Source: Bugulina stolonifera (taxonomy: Eukaryota; Bryozoa; Gymnolaemata; Cheilostomatida; Bugulidae). Taken from it: a DNA stretch of 64,000 nt. The translations under genes and the position numbers were made by a program. The notes beneath the pieces are model-generated. The model saw only the letters and a list, made by a program, of their open reading frames with translations. It had not been told where the DNA came from and did not search any database. This document shows, in pieces, positions 1 through 15,100 of this stretch (position 1 is its first letter; each line of letters starts with the position of its first letter). The stretch is from the NCBI GenBank assembly GCA_935421135.1, contig OW285194.1:13911376-13975375 (forward strand). Direction: 5' to 3'.

Positions 1-3000
1 CATCAAGGTCAACATCTGTCTGTTCGTCCCTGACAGTGGAGCTAGAGACACTCATTGCAGGGGAGGCAATAGACCTATAAAGTAAATATTATATAACATA
101 ATCTATGTACTAGAAACTAAATATTAAGTGAATCACAATGTGTAACTGCGTAGGTAATGAGCAACAGCGCAGGTAAATACAGTGAAACGGAATAACCGTA
201 ATGACAGATTGCGAGTTAGATGTTTGATGAGTCACCCACAATGCATACTAAACAAACTACATATCACCATGTAGAATATCTGTTGTATGTATTGCATAGT
301 CTTATAGATAACTAACCTCTCTAAAACATAATCTCTGCCAACGCCAGCGTTTCCTGCAGACCTAGAGGTTGTCTCCACTTCTAAAAGAGGATCTGAGGCT
401 ATCATAAAATAAATGAGAATAAATTGCATAACATTTATTTAAAAAAAGAAAACGTAAACCGGATAAATATTTTTTCTTTGCTATTAACCTGACTCCAGAG
501 CCTACATGTTGCGAGAGCTAATGGTTAGCTGACTGATTATAATAATCAGATTTCAAGGTCAAAGTCCTAGGGGTCAGTAGTAAGTATAAAGGCAATGTCT
601 TCTGTTTGCTTTCACACTTAGCTAGACTATGAAACATACATGTACAGTGCATGGTAACGAGAAATAACACATCTCTGTGAGAGTTTGGCACCAGAGGTAA
701 CAACAAACCTCGGCTTGCAGACGGAGTTTGAATTGAGGTGGGGGCAGCAACTCCATGCTGAGTTTGAGCTGAGGTGGGGGCAGTAACTCCATACTTTGCT
801 AGGGTAGCATCCACAGATTTGAGCAGCTCCTGTATCTGAGCTTTTCTCGAAGATCTGTAAACAAAGAAGAACAGTAGAAATAATTATATATATTCACCAG
901 CAGAGTATCACCTAGACAAGTACGTAGGTCATGCTGTGGAAATATTCTCATGACATATCTGCCAGTAGACCTATCAACTATCTACCTATTGACCCTTATA
1001 GATGTAAATACACATTCTATTTTAAGATAGCAGCTAGAGCGATAAGTCTTGTCTATTCTGTCACGACAGAACAATGGTTGCCAATATTAAACCATTACTA
1101 AGGCAAAAACAGCGGTTCCAATATTACATTTATGATAGGACATTCACTCAATGAATGATAACGTGCCCCACCATAAGATCTCAATGTTGATAAGACATTC
1201 TATATCCTATAAGTATCAGTTTTAAGCTGAGTTTTAAAGTTACAAGGTTAAAAATGAAACACTCAGTATCTGAAGGTCAACAGCTTCGGACAATATCGGT
1301 ATTGCTCTATTAACAATTAAACCCCTCCACTTGATAAACAAAACCGTATAGCTCAGCGATTTTCAGAGCAAAGCCATCACCGCATACCTTGGTCGAGACT
1401 TGGAACTGCTGACTGTACTATCTATAGTGTGACAGCTAGATCTACTGTCTCCAAGCTCCATCTCAGTAGTTGTCTCCCTTGTATCAGACAGTCGATACTC
1501 TGTGTCAGTCTCAAATGAGTATCCAGGCATCAGGGGTGCTGCCATAGAATCTAAGATGGCAGTAGAAGCTGCCTGGGGCCCTGTCATCAGCAGAAGATCA
1601 TCTGCAGGCATATGAAGAGAGTCCATAGATGTGGGTATTTCCAACTGAAGAGAAAGATCTTGGGACGAGAGTGGAGCTCCAGCTTCTGCAACAGTACTTG
1701 GTGTAATGGTGCCAGTAGCAGACATGGATGTGGCAACAGAGACAGGAAGTGCAGTGCTAGCCTCAGTTCCTTGACCTGACAACAACTCAAGCTTGGCCTT
1801 CCTCAGTTGTTCCGCTCTTTTGATAAGTCTGTCTATCTGGTCTAGTTCAACCTCCAGACAGGCAATGTTCGGATCCAGGGTAGCTGCAAAAGTGACAATG
1901 AAATTCACCATACTATATCTAAGGATTGATAACTCTAACTGAAGATATTGGATCACCATGAATAAAGAAATAGCTCACTATGAAATATAACTAGAACTCT
2001 GGTTCTACTGTTGCCAGTTAGTGCTTAATATAACAATAGAACCGATGGTCACACTACAAGTGTGTTTAGTAGGAAGTACTCACAGCTGACAGCCTGAACT
2101 AAGTCTTCATTAGTTCTTACTGAGGCATCAAACAGTGGTAAACTCTCCATACCCCAGAGAGAACCGCTAGTCTGTGTGCCTGTTGGCAGCATGTCCAGTA
2201 CATCCTACAACATGGAACAACTTAATCTACAGCAGACGACACAAAGAAATCAAATAACTCAATAGTTTTGCTAACTTGGCAGCAGGAAGAGCTCAATTAT
2301 TCAGTTCACCATAAGCCTGTATTGAGAAGAGGAGAGAGCCTACCTATAACCACAGTCCCACAGTTTCAATCAAAGTTTTCTATTGGCACATGTAGATAAA
2401 GCTTTGTATCCATTGACATGCCAGTTTTTTTAATTTTAATTCTGGTGTATTGTGGGAAAAGCGCGCAGTTGGATGGCAACAACTCCGGAAGCAGCTTAGA
2501 AGTTGATTAAGACTAAAACATTACCTTAGCCTGTGATATATTCATACCTGGATAGAAGACCTTGAGGACCGACGAGAGAGTCCCTTCCCTACTGTAGCCA
2601 GCTTATGTTTCTTGGTCTTAGGCCGACTTATTGCACTCGTACTGTACTTATCAGCCAACAAATCAGATGTGCTCGTCTGCATGTCAAATGATAGGCAAGA
2701 TGGCGTAGTGCGGACTAGCATAGCCTCCTACAGCATGGAGAATGAGTAGTGTAGTTGCTAATGTATGTACATAGACAACATAGCAATCTGACATATTTAC
2801 CACAGAGAAAGAGACTAGTAGCGGCTGCCACTGTAGCTGGATGATTACAAGCTTATCAACTATTAATCGTGATGATTAATTAAAACTTTACTCCAACACA
2901 TTAGAGGTCACCATCTACAATTGGTACCCTAGGAATTCATAGGATTAGTTAAGAGGAGAGGTGCCCATCTACCCGAACATTAGCACACTATGCGTCAACT

Positions 3001-3138
3001 CACTTCTAGTATAATAATCATGTTATGCCTGTAGGAATTCCATTGTAACCATGAGCAGACAACTACATACCTGGAAGTCAGTCATTGTAGTCATGTCAAA
3101 GGTCAAAGAACCAGCAGACGTCACCCTCTTGTTACCTT
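1..3138 (-). CDS. Kinesin tail, last exons in window (3' end cut by window edge)
   Basis: Exons 3071-3138, 2548-2727, 2084-2204, 1388-1883, 709-854, 317-398 and 1-74 (partial). 2548-2727 has a basic segment ([19 protein letters not shown]). 1388-1883 starts with a predicted short coiled coil ([20 protein letters not shown]) followed by Ser/Thr-rich sequence. 709-854 contains two tandem copies of a 12-residue unit, [12 protein letters not shown] and [12 protein letters not shown]. The edge exon ends DEQTDVDLD without a stop codon, so the gene continues. No START or PX domain has appeared by this point. Introns here hold nothing I recognise. Confidence 0.78.
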
Positions 3139-6100
3139 CTAAAAGGTCAACAAAGATATCTCTAAATGTGGATGTTTACAAACCAGAGTCACAGCTAATC
3201 TGATAAGTCTTTGTTTAGAAAAATCCTTTTGAAGAGGTTGTTTTGCAGTTGAATCAACACAAGAGAAGTCGTAGCATAAATTGTAAGTGAAACTCAGTGC
3301 CTTACCTGGTACATTGAGGGCATCAGTCTGAGAGGCCCATGACCTAGATAAGGGAAGGGACCCAGACAAGCCTGAGTTCTGATTGCGTGCTACACCTAGA
3401 GTAGGGGTACTTCCACACAGCTCACTATTTGTAGCTCGAAACCTAGGGCTTACATGTACGTAGCCTTCAGCCTGTGTTGTTATACTGTCATCAGTTTGTA
3501 CGGCCAAATCTTGACTGGCGTAGCGTCGCTGAGGTGATACAGCAGATGAAACATCAACGAGGTCAGCAGTGCTTTCTTTGGTCAAAACCCTGGCATCAGG
3601 TTGATGATGGAGATGAATTACATCCTCAATGTCACTTGTGTCTGTTCCCTGATCATTAGACTTTGCAATAGTTGTGTTTCTATCGACCAATTGGTACGAG
3701 TGACCATCGCTGTTCACGCTCGTCCCTGCATCTTTTGAAACAAAGAAAGTGGGAGTCTCGGTCTCTTGGTCAGTTGTCATTTTATTCATAGCATCAGTTC
3801 CTTGATTGGAGGTTTGAATAGCTTCAGTTCCAGCATCAGCAGTAGTGGGCTGGGCTTCACTTAGTCCATTAGTTTGTCCGTAACACGTGATCACTCCATC
3901 AGGGCCAGAACTCCTGTCCACAAGTTCTGCTGGATGCATGTTAGCAAGGATACCTATCTCAATACTATGAGATCCTTCAGGCATATTCTCACTCTCCATA
4001 AAATACTGAGGATGTCTCTCACGACTGTTTTCATTTTTTTCAGAATTATTTTCATCCCTCTCAGGATCATTGTCATCCCTCCCAGGGCAATTGCCACCCC
4101 TATTGATGCTTTTAGATGCACCACTAATTCGATCTCCAGTCTGAATAGAAGCGTAACCTTGCGGTTGGACAGACTGGATACCAGTTTCATGCAAACTACA
4201 CGTGCTATTGACCAACAGCATCTCTTCAGAAGGTCTGTTTGTTTGTTCAAGGTCATCTGCAGGCTTCTCCAAAGCAGAAGACTTGGCTGGTGATGATTGG
4301 AGTGGCTGAGTGATGGAAGAAGATAACTCTGTAGATGTAGAGTCTAGGGGATTCTGTCTACTTAGCCACTCTTCTACCTTGTCACTTGACTGCTGTTCAT
4401 GGTGGTTGGGTGGAGTGAAGCGCCTCGATAAATCTTCTTCTACGGTACTGGGCTATAACATAGCAAAGTTATATAGTGTACTATAACAAGAATATAATGG
4501 TTGGCAGCATATGCTACAGCAGCATTGTATATCGTCCACATTAAAGGAAATACGATGCATGTGTCATAATCAGCACCTTCTTTAATAAACTCCAATACAT
4601 CAACCAATCCATATTTCACTGGGCTGCATACACAGATTAAAGCACAAACTAATGATGAACACAGACTACAGTCGTGATTCCTCGACGTTCTCTGAAAGTA
4701 TGGGGGGTTTCCGACTGCAACCACTCTTAACCATGCTTTCATAATATTTGAACAGGTAAACAACTAATTTAACAAACTTAGGTAAGAAACAAGCAGTTGA
4801 CAATGTTGGAATAGTGTGGCTAGTAGAATACCTGAGTGTCTGCTGCAGCAGGTAAATGAGTGCCGAGAAGCTCGGACTTGGTTAGCTCTAATGATCGAGC
4901 CTTTCTCTTGGTGTCTGTCAGATCCTTGCCTGCAGAGTGAAAAGAATGCATCGGGTAAGTATAGTGTACATGGAGACAAAGTAATACTTGTATCAGAGAT
5001 TATTGAGATAATTTCTGTTGGCAAACTTACCTGTACCGGTGCTTTGCTCGGCTTCATGCGTACCAGTGTCTGGTTCGGAGCTAGAGAATAAATAAAACTA
5101 TAGTATCGCATCCATGTGCATAGATTATGTAGCCATACACATGAACTACTAACTTATACATTGTATATGCATAATTGACAACAGTAATTGATACTGTCAT
5201 ATTGGTATCAGGCCCATCAAGTCATCCAGTGCGGCACCTGGTGGGCTAGTTCCCAGGCTATGTATCTACATGTGACATAAAATAGCTATATTCCACCAAC
5301 TAATAGGAGTATTTCAGCTACAGTGAAAGTTATAAAATGGTGGACTACATTGGCTGTTAGAAATATTTCTGAACAGTGCAAAGAGAATCCTTCAATTAAG
5401 AGTGTGAAGTAGACAACTCTTAAGTATAGATACTCACTGCTGAGGTTGTACTGTCACTTTATGTACAGTGTCCATGTACTGCTGGATAGCTGCATCCTCA
5501 GGTTTGTCTGTGTTCTCCTCTCTTACCTGAATAGTGAAATGTCAGGTAGTTATAGGACAGTAATACAACGTAATATCTAAATGTAGTGAATGGTTATGTA
5601 CTCAAATGAGACTACGAGTAATATAGACTTAGATTATTATAGCGTTATCCAGACATGGGCACTCGAGTCATTTTACTCGACTCAAGTTAACTCTAGCAAC
5701 AGCTTTTCATTACTTTTAATTGACTTGTGCTTTTGTATTGTGTGAAAGCTGGGAATTGACTTTTACTTCTACTCTCCTACAAAGCATGATGCTTGACTCT
5801 TACTTTACTCTAATCTCTCAGCTATCAATGATAATTCTATTGGTTTGGTGTAATTATGTAATAAGTCTTGTCCACCATAGAGAAGCTGAGTGGCTTATAG
5901 ATAAACAGACCTACCATTATAATAAGTGCAAATTTGAAATAGCCTTTGTTCCTCAGAACTACTTTAACTGACAGAAAATCAGATCTAACACTAAATATTA
6001 CCTATTGTGTGTTGTCACACTTGTATACATCAGAAATTTGTGTTCTACAAAATTCCCATTGGTATTCTCTTTGACATACCGCTGTACTTTTGACTCTACT

Positions 6101-9100
6101 CTGACTCTAGCATTTTGGCACTAGTTCCTTGACTCTTACTTTACTTTTCAAAATGGCTGTTTATTTACTCTTACTCTACTTTTGACTTGCTTCATCTGAT
6201 GAGTTGACTCTAAATTACTTTTTATCAATTGGGAATGTATACTCTTACTTGACTCTTGACTTGAGTATTTGTCTGCTTGGCACATGTCTGGCGTTATCTT
6301 CATAAATATTATCCCACTTTATAATGTATATTAGATCTTATTAAGAACTTTACTGGACATAGAGGTATTGATACAATACTTGGCAAAAACGTGTGAATTA
6401 AATGTCTAACAAATATTGCATTTCAATTCACCTAATCATTAACAGAGAAAGCTTACCTGGGATAGCTCAGGTGCATCAGAATTATTCTCTGGTGACTGAG
6501 CCAACATGTCCTTAATAGCTTCAGCGACTGACTCAGCTGTAAACATTCGCTCTGAACTTGAAAACGAAGGGCTGTTGTTGCTATTACCTTCCTCATCTGT
6601 GACCTTGACCTTAGGTATCTCTCCAAACTGTCCAGGGTGTTCCAGAGGTGCAGATAAGGGAGTATCGTTACAATCAGAAGATATGTTTTCAACATCCACA
6701 ACTCGGGAGTTTGCAAGAACAGCTTTATCATCATCTGATTGGTCGCTGTCAAACAGCTGGAAGTCTTTGTCTGCTGCCACATTACCTGAGCTTAGCTCAT
6801 GTGGCAGAGAGAGATGTGGATATGTATAGCAAGCTCCTAATTCAGAAACCTCAGTTGTTTCAACATTTTCCACACTGCTAAATGAGTGATCGGGTAGTTG
6901 ATTAACATCTACACCACCAGGGGGAGTAGTTTGCTGCTCGGAAAGAGTATCGGGGTGAGAATGTTCAGCAGATGTCCTCTGCTCTGCAGCGGCTAGACTA
7001 GGGACTATAACCGGCTCAGAACATTGGCTTGTATCATTACTATCAAGTTCCTCTATGGTCTGTCCTTCCTCCAACTCCCTTAGGGTGTTAGCCAAGCTCT
7101 CAATTTCCTCTCGAGCTACCGGCTTCAATTCACTTGGCTCAACGCCAGGATTTACATACCCTGGTGGTGGAGGAATGGTTTCCTCATCCGTGTCTGTATG
7201 TGTAGGTAAGGTCTGAGGTAGAGACTTGGTACGGTCTGCATTGCTATCTGTATCACTGTTCAGATGTATGCTGTCGGCAAACAACGTGAGCGAACGAGGG
7301 CTTCCAGAATCTCTTGGTGATAAATCGTTGTCGGATTTGGAATGAAGATTTGGCTCAGAAACATATCTTACAATCGGCACCTCGGCCTGTAAGTGTAGAG
7401 AGCAATGCACTGTGTTATAGGCATATCAGAATAAGAAATCACGACTCAAGCAGAGAGGGGACAACAATCAATAGTAAATTATCCCATTTAGCACGGACAC
7501 GCGACGATGTTAAAGAAAAAAAAGGTGTTTCAAACCCGAGGGTATCACTTTGTGATCATTTTAAATCTGTTTCCAATAACCAGAACAACAATTTACATCC
7601 CAATAAAAATGCAATAAAAGTATAAATTTATAGAAATACTGTAAAGTGAATAAATAGAGTAAAATGCACATGATGGATATATTCCACTAGCCATGTATGT
7701 GTTTAACATATTATAAGTGTATCAATATTATAGCTTGTGCAGGAAAAAATAAAACATGTGCTACAGCTAGGGTGGGGAGTGATAGCCCACAGTAGGACAG
7801 AAGTGGGACCAAGTCTAGAGCTGTGAACTAAACATAGAGCTGTGCAACATCTAAATGAAATTTAATTTACATGAAATTTGAAAGCCATTCAAACGCCATC
7901 AATAGCATCACAAGTATTGGTACAGTTCGTTGTTGTTGTGCACTGAGTTTAAATAACTGTAGAACTGTAAAACTACACAACTGTAGAACTGTAGAACTAA
8001 ATGACAAGCGAGTGTGAGCAAGATTAGGCGACAACCTAACAGAGCAAAATAAAGACGGAGGGCAGACGGAGCTTTAGCAACTGATATTTGACGAATGAGC
8101 GCAGCTGAATTAAAAATGGAGCACCATACCTCCTGGTCAACAGTGAATCCCGCTAAAATACAAATATAGTATCTTAGGCATGGTCAAAATAGTCTACTTC
8201 TCTAACCTTTGACCCTAAAACTTCGTCAGCGTCCAATCCGAAGCCTCCAAACAGCTGATTAGCATCAATATCGTCTGAGTGAGAACTGGCTCCATTGACT
8301 TCATCTGCACTGTATGATCTTGTCATGAAGACAAACGTAATGCTCTCCCCACCTGTATTCCCACAGAATGACAAATGTATACAGTACCAACTAGAAATTT
8401 TATATAGCAATACACTGCCGTCAGTGTCATATTAAATTATACTCAGATGTCCATGTATACAAATACTGTCTAAAAGGACAATATATATGCATGCAGTATT
8501 CAGAGTGGGTTAGGAGGCAGCCTACCTTATCCAAATATACCTGGCCTCTGCAAATTGAGACACCACTAAACAGTACATAAACTAATAAAACATGGTACAC
8601 AGATATACCAGAGTGATGTGATACAAATAATATAGTTATACGAATATACACAAAGAGAGACACAAAGTGATAGAACGGATGTATACGTGTATACTGATAT
8701 ACAGATAGTGTACATTGATAGACAGATGCCTTACTAGATAGAGATGCTGTACGCGGAGAAGCACTTGTTTCACACGTCTCTTCATCGCCAGTCTCTGCAA
8801 CACTACTGTCTGTGTTAGCTGAGAGAAACTCACCACCTTCAAACTGGGGAGGGGGTGTGTCAGCTTTATCAGAACCGTTACCTACACGTACACAAGTTGG
8901 ACATGGGGAAGTGAGCTACATCCTAAGATTAGTGCGTCAAACAGGTTAGAGCAAAGTAACGGTAATAAGGGAACATAATGATCAGCAGCTGAAGGTATAC
9001 ACTGGCAAACAATGATAGTTATCAAAATTTAGAAATATTAAGATTTGTGTTTTCAAGGAATGCACACATAAGGAAACAGTGGAATGACACAGCAGGTTAG

Positions 9101-12100
9101 ATATGGGATGTAATACAGGGTGATACACATATAGCCTCAGTAATTGACCTTACTAGATAGCCTGAGAACCAAACTACTCACTCACCAGAGTCAGAGAGTA
9201 GATGCTGCTCTCTATGGTTTGGCTGATAAAGCCCAACTAAAACAAACAAACAGATAAAAGATAAGTCGGTTTGTGCATCACCAAATTGGTAACAAGGATA
9301 ATAGAACAGTACATGGGGATATTGAATGTCTAGATATAAAAGAAGTAAGCAAGAAATTCATAATATGATTTGATACTTAGTATTATTGCCACTTGTCACC
9401 ATGACAACTGAGTGCACACAAGATACTATTTGAACCTTTAATTGTGAGTTATCTAGTAAAAGTAACTCACCATTTTCTCGACTGATTCTCTGGTTGGCTA
9501 ATTCAACTTCTTCTGTCCAATCAGAGCTAATAGCTGAATCTTCTAGTTTGTCATTTATCTTTTTGCCTTCCACAGCAGGTTCTAAAAGCAAATGATCACC
9601 CACAATGCTTTGTAGCGCGGTCTTATGACACAGGAATATTTCATTTAATGGATGAGCATGGACGATCTCATAATGTATCCAAGGATTCTACTCAAATGTC
9701 ATATTCAGAGGTTATAAAACAACAACGTATGTTGATTACCAGTACGCCAAAATACCAACTTAGCCTTTTCAACACATCTCAGTCAACAACATATAAATGT
9801 GGAAACTCTTAATGTACTGTAGATAGAGAGAATTAATCACTAACTTACCTTGTTCCTCCACCATGTATAGTAGAGTTCGAGATGACTCAGAAATGTCTTT
9901 GACCTCGGTAGGGGAGCTATCTCTCTCTACACTTTGGTGATCGAGGAGATAACTTCCATCAGAACGCGATTCACTTTCTGTTTCCTCGCTGTCAGTTGGC
10001 AATTCCTCTGCGACGTCATCAGACTTGCCCGTTACAACATTTGCTGTAAAAAAGCACAGAGATAATAGCACACTTATTAAACATATGAAATCGCTTAACA
10101 GCACAGTCTTACTGACTGATAATCGAAGGGTAGTAGATATGAACAATAAACATACAATGTGAATGGAGTCGTACATACAGTGTACATGTAATTAGTTTAC
10201 ACATTAGAATGAGTTCGTTTTCAAGAAGGAGTTCTGATTTGATTCGATTAGGATCAGTAGCATGTCATGGTTTATACTTTTTTTCATTTAATATCTCACC
10301 GTATGAAAATGAACTGGATGTTATATCTTTTTTTAATGAACTCACCAGAGATGAGACCAGGACTACTAGTGCCATTTGTTGGTGTAGCTGAGAGAGAAGA
10401 AGTGATGGCATTCTCAGTATCTCCTGATTTATCTTGACCAGCTTCTGCTAAAACAGGAAGTGATACAGGAGTATCGGCCAGGTTTAGACCGCCATCAAAA
10501 TCGTCTGTGACATCTGACACTAACTCTCTTTTTGAATATGACTGAGGTGTTGAGTTGGTGGGTGTTATAGTCTCTTCTGCACACGCTGCATCTTGCTCCA
10601 AATGGTAGCCATTTTGGATGTCTTCTGGCTTTCGGCACAATGACAAACCGGTAGTTTCAACAGATTCTACTGTGTTGGACTTGGCTAAGTTCTCATCATT
10701 TTTAGAGAGCCGTGGTAGGGGGGCAACACCAACGTCCCATGGTACAGCAATCACTTGAACACCAGAGCCATTAAGCTCCACTGTCTCTGATATAGCCAGG
10801 AGCGAGTCACTCTTGAACTACAAAGTATGATACTAAACATAGTAATGGTTAGTCACAGCAGTATCGACATCTACATGCACAACATAAACGACACCAGGAA
10901 CAAGATCAATAATGAAATTACAGTAAAATATGGCAATACTGAGTAATTGTCTAACAGACAATAAAACTAGAGACCGTTTAGACTGAGATACTCACAGGCG
11001 GGTCGTTAAAGTGAAGAGGCTCATCGTGTACAGCCGTACCATCAGGAGCAAATATCTTAGAGCTAACAGCGACCAGCTCATGGTAACTATAGTATAATAA
11101 AACAATGATATAGTGAGTGATTATACTGGCATTTTTATAAAAAGATACATGTGCATTGTAGTTAGTAGGGATCATAGTAATCAATTTCTCTTCAAAGACG
11201 GGGAGAGCTTGTCCGAAAAACACGACGCCTCTGAGGGCTGTATCGCTAGAGAGAACTAGTCTATAGCATCACATCTACCAACACAGCTTGCATACAGTAG
11301 GGGTAAACTGTCAGGGGCAATACATGTATACTGTACACCACATCTGTCCAATCTTCTTTATTAAGCAGAAGCTCTATCTGTTTGAATCTAGATTTCGCTC
11401 ACCAATCCCCACTAAAATTTAACACCTTGCCCAAAAGGCGAATCTCCCACATTTTCACCGATAGAAATAGACAGGTATGCAGTGCTTGTTACTTAATGTC
11501 TTTGAACAAATATCATTTGGGGATATCAATGAATAGTGTGCTGTATATCAAACTACACCAGCCATACAAAACATGGTGAAATGGAATCAGTGAATAGGGT
11601 GAGAGTTATCCACACAATGCTAATCAGATGTTAGTATTTCAGTAACTATTCCAGTGAGAATATTATTAGTAAGAGAGGATAAGTCTACTGAATAGGACTA
11701 GCAGCCAAATCAGGCTGAAATAGTAACCCCTCAATGCTCATAAATCTAATAACTGAAAAAGAAGCAGCACTGCAATCGAAGAATGAAGGTGTTAAAAACG
11801 TACCGTTTGTTGGCACTACAAATGTTATACATAGTTTGGTTAATAACAAACAGTCATTCCTATACACAAACTAACAGTTACAATGTTAATGCTTGCAAAC
11901 AATTAGACTGAGAGATAGAACAGGTACATGTATAAGATGATAGAAAGGGGTTGTTACATTAGTATCCAGCACCAACACATAGTTTTGCTGGCAAACAAAT
12001 ACACGAACTTCCATGAAGACATATGTAGAAATCATAAAGTGAAATTGAAGGAACCAAGACAATTTTCTTATCACAGTAGCAGATAGTGTTCTACTTAAAC

Positions 12101-15100
12101 AAGAACTGGCCAACTGAAATTGGCTATACACCTCAGAGTCAGCCAAGTGTAAGAGATTAATAGCAATAGTATTCTACAGGTACAATTACAAGTAGGTTGC
12201 AGACAGTAAGAGAACTAAGGCTATAACAATTCACACAGTAGCACCTTTTCTCAGAACTAGAATCACTGAAGTAACACTCTGTAACCTCCATCTCCTCCGT
12301 CACAATGACAGCAGACGGTTCAGAAAGAAACACTAAGCTTCTCCTGATGATGTCATCAACCATTAAACAGGCAACCTCCTCAAGGGAGGTAGTCCTATTC
12401 ACATTATGACAAGTGTCAGCAGGTCCTTGACATGTGCCAGTAGTGCTTAGAAACTTGACATGTGATTGATGACGCCTAGCAAACCTCCTGATCAAGGACA
12501 AAAATTATATTACAAAATTATAAACACTCATGAGACAGGACAGTTTAGTTTCCATGATTATGGAAACGTAGCGATTAACAAACAACGGTGACAATCGTGT
12601 ACACCGGAACTAATAATATGTGTACAACTTATAATTATTAACATATATAGCAAGCAGCATGGGAGTTGGACAGGACATGACACAAGATATATTACCCACC
12701 TTTGAGAAGTTTGGAGTAACTCCTCAGCAGTGTTGATTGGGCGGCAAGAAAGTAGCTCATCTGTATCGTCAGAGTCTTCAACATCTTCTGAAATGAAGTC
12801 AATATGTAATACGATTACAATATCATATAATATAATGTATATAGATAGTGATACGAATAAAATATCATGCAATATAATGCATATACAAAACGTAGATAGT
12901 AATACGATTACACGCCATGTAAAATAGCATAATATGTAGATATTACATGTAATAATAATAAAGCCAAGCACGTGTAAGCCGCAGTAACAAACCATCTTTA
13001 TAATTATATATTACTGATGACTGCAAAAGCACATTATATTGGCAATATTATTCCTTTACTGTATGCTGTGTGTCACCTTTTATGTTGATGGGGAGTCTCA
13101 AGAGGTGACTAGAAAGATTTGCAGGTGCCCCAGGAGTAGCAGAGTGACTACTAGCTGCACTAGTTTTAGTGATAAAATCCACTTGATCACTGCCAGAATG
13201 TGTAAGTAACTGGTTAGTGTCAGCAGGTGCTTGTCCGTTGATGGTAAAGGTGTCAGAAGATGCAGAGTTGAGTGTTGAGACATCTGCCATCAGGTCATTG
13301 GTGCTAACAGAACAGGTGTCACTAGGTGCTCCGGCCAGCAATGTGGTTGTAGCTACACTGTCCTTTGCTGAAGATTCGGCATCTGGAATATAAACCGAAC
13401 GTACACTTCTTTAACTCGAGTACACACAGTTTTCCAACATGGCAGCTGTTCCCGTATCCGTCACGACGCTATACTCAGTGTACCATTGCAATAAACTACC
13501 ACTATGGCTTCTAAAAAGTAAAACTGCACACTGATTTAAATTCTAAATGTGTAGTAAAAATAAGAAATAACAGAAGGAACTATGATACCAAGAAACGCCG
13601 GTATTCAGACATTTACCATCAAAGCTGATAACTGAGACTCTAGATCTGGTTAGAGGAGCGTCACGCAGGCCACCCTGTACCTCTAAACCTTCCTCACTGC
13701 TTTGGCAGTGGGCTTCATGCACAACTATAGCTTGAGGGTGAACATCAACCTCGTGGGTCGGGTGGATAGAACCCCACACATCAGTTTTTGACTGAGTACA
13801 CACTCCAGCTGCAAAAAAAAAACAATCTTAAAATGAGTAAGTAACCAAAAAGATTGATGATTAGTGGTTAATTTTCCAAAATATAAAGGTGGGCGACTCC
13901 ATAGCAATGCAGAACAGACACTGCTAACCTAACAACGAAAATTACAATACAGCAGAAAGGAATAAAACATTAATCTCAACTAAGCAGAATTTTGTGACCA
14001 GTTCACACCAATTCTATAAGCAACCAGTTGCATTCATTTGGTGGCGGCTGCTCCACTACATCATGATAGTTGGTATTTCGATTCAATTCTCAAGAGGAGA
14101 TAATTCCAGAGACTGCAGGGGCTATAAAATCAGTTTAATGTCATAGGAAGCTATGTAGTACCATCATACAGAATTTCTTCAAGGTACATCAGTACCGAGA
14201 AGGGAGATAACATACGCTTGGCATGTTTGTTTGTAGTTCTACCGGTAACCATGTACTTCCCAGAAGACGGAGACACAGAGTAGAGAGTGCTCCAGATATC
14301 AGCAGCAGTTACTGTTAGCTTTTCAGTGTCTACCATACAGATAGGCTTAGGTGTAGAAGGGCAGGTATTATCTGCGAATAGCAGCAGTGTATAATAATGA
14401 TATGTATGATGATATATTGTACTGTACGTTTAATCCACATGCATTACTAATCAAGTTCGCTAACATCAAGGGAAGATAATCTAGAACATTCAGGGCTGCA
14501 CTTCTCACAAGATTATGGAATTTTATCAAGGTTTACCTCAAAATACAGTCAATGTCACACCGTTTGATTGCGTAAGAGATCGCAGAGAGAATATATACCT
14601 AAATTCCCGAGCACAACTGATATACATATACGTCAACTATGTGTGGGGCCACCACGCTAGTGCACATACATGTAGGAAGGCTATGATCTCAGACAATGTA
14701 TTACTGGGCGTAAGGGTACCTTAGCCAATATAAACACTTACAGAAAGAAGTGATTTTAGGGCTATCTATAGCCGAATCACCGACACAGTTCCAAGATGGC
14801 TGACTTTCTACGACCATACTCTTCTTCACACCAAACTTGGAATCCATAAATTCTTCTCGTAGATGGAAGAGTTCTTCTGTTAGTTTTTGTGCAGATGAGC
14901 TATTAACAGAAGTAATCCCTTTCTGATTACAAACATCAAAAGGTTTTCGGAATAATCAAGTTACCATGAGTTGTGTTCTCTCTGTTTCCTTATAATGTAC
15001 ATAATGGTGGTGAGGAACAGTGAGCCATCTACATGCTGATATATTTGTATATAATAGTCACAACCATTGTTTTATCCAAACCATCATTATGTTATACCAG

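Noticed and set aside
3874..4293. 139-codon plus-strand frame
   Set aside because: Antisense shadow of the large kinesin tail exon 3306-4452.
8131..8153. 23-nt exon between 8207-8352 and 6457-7386
   Set aside because: It has AG and GT borders, but its inclusion breaks phase with the next exon, which joins correctly when it is skipped.
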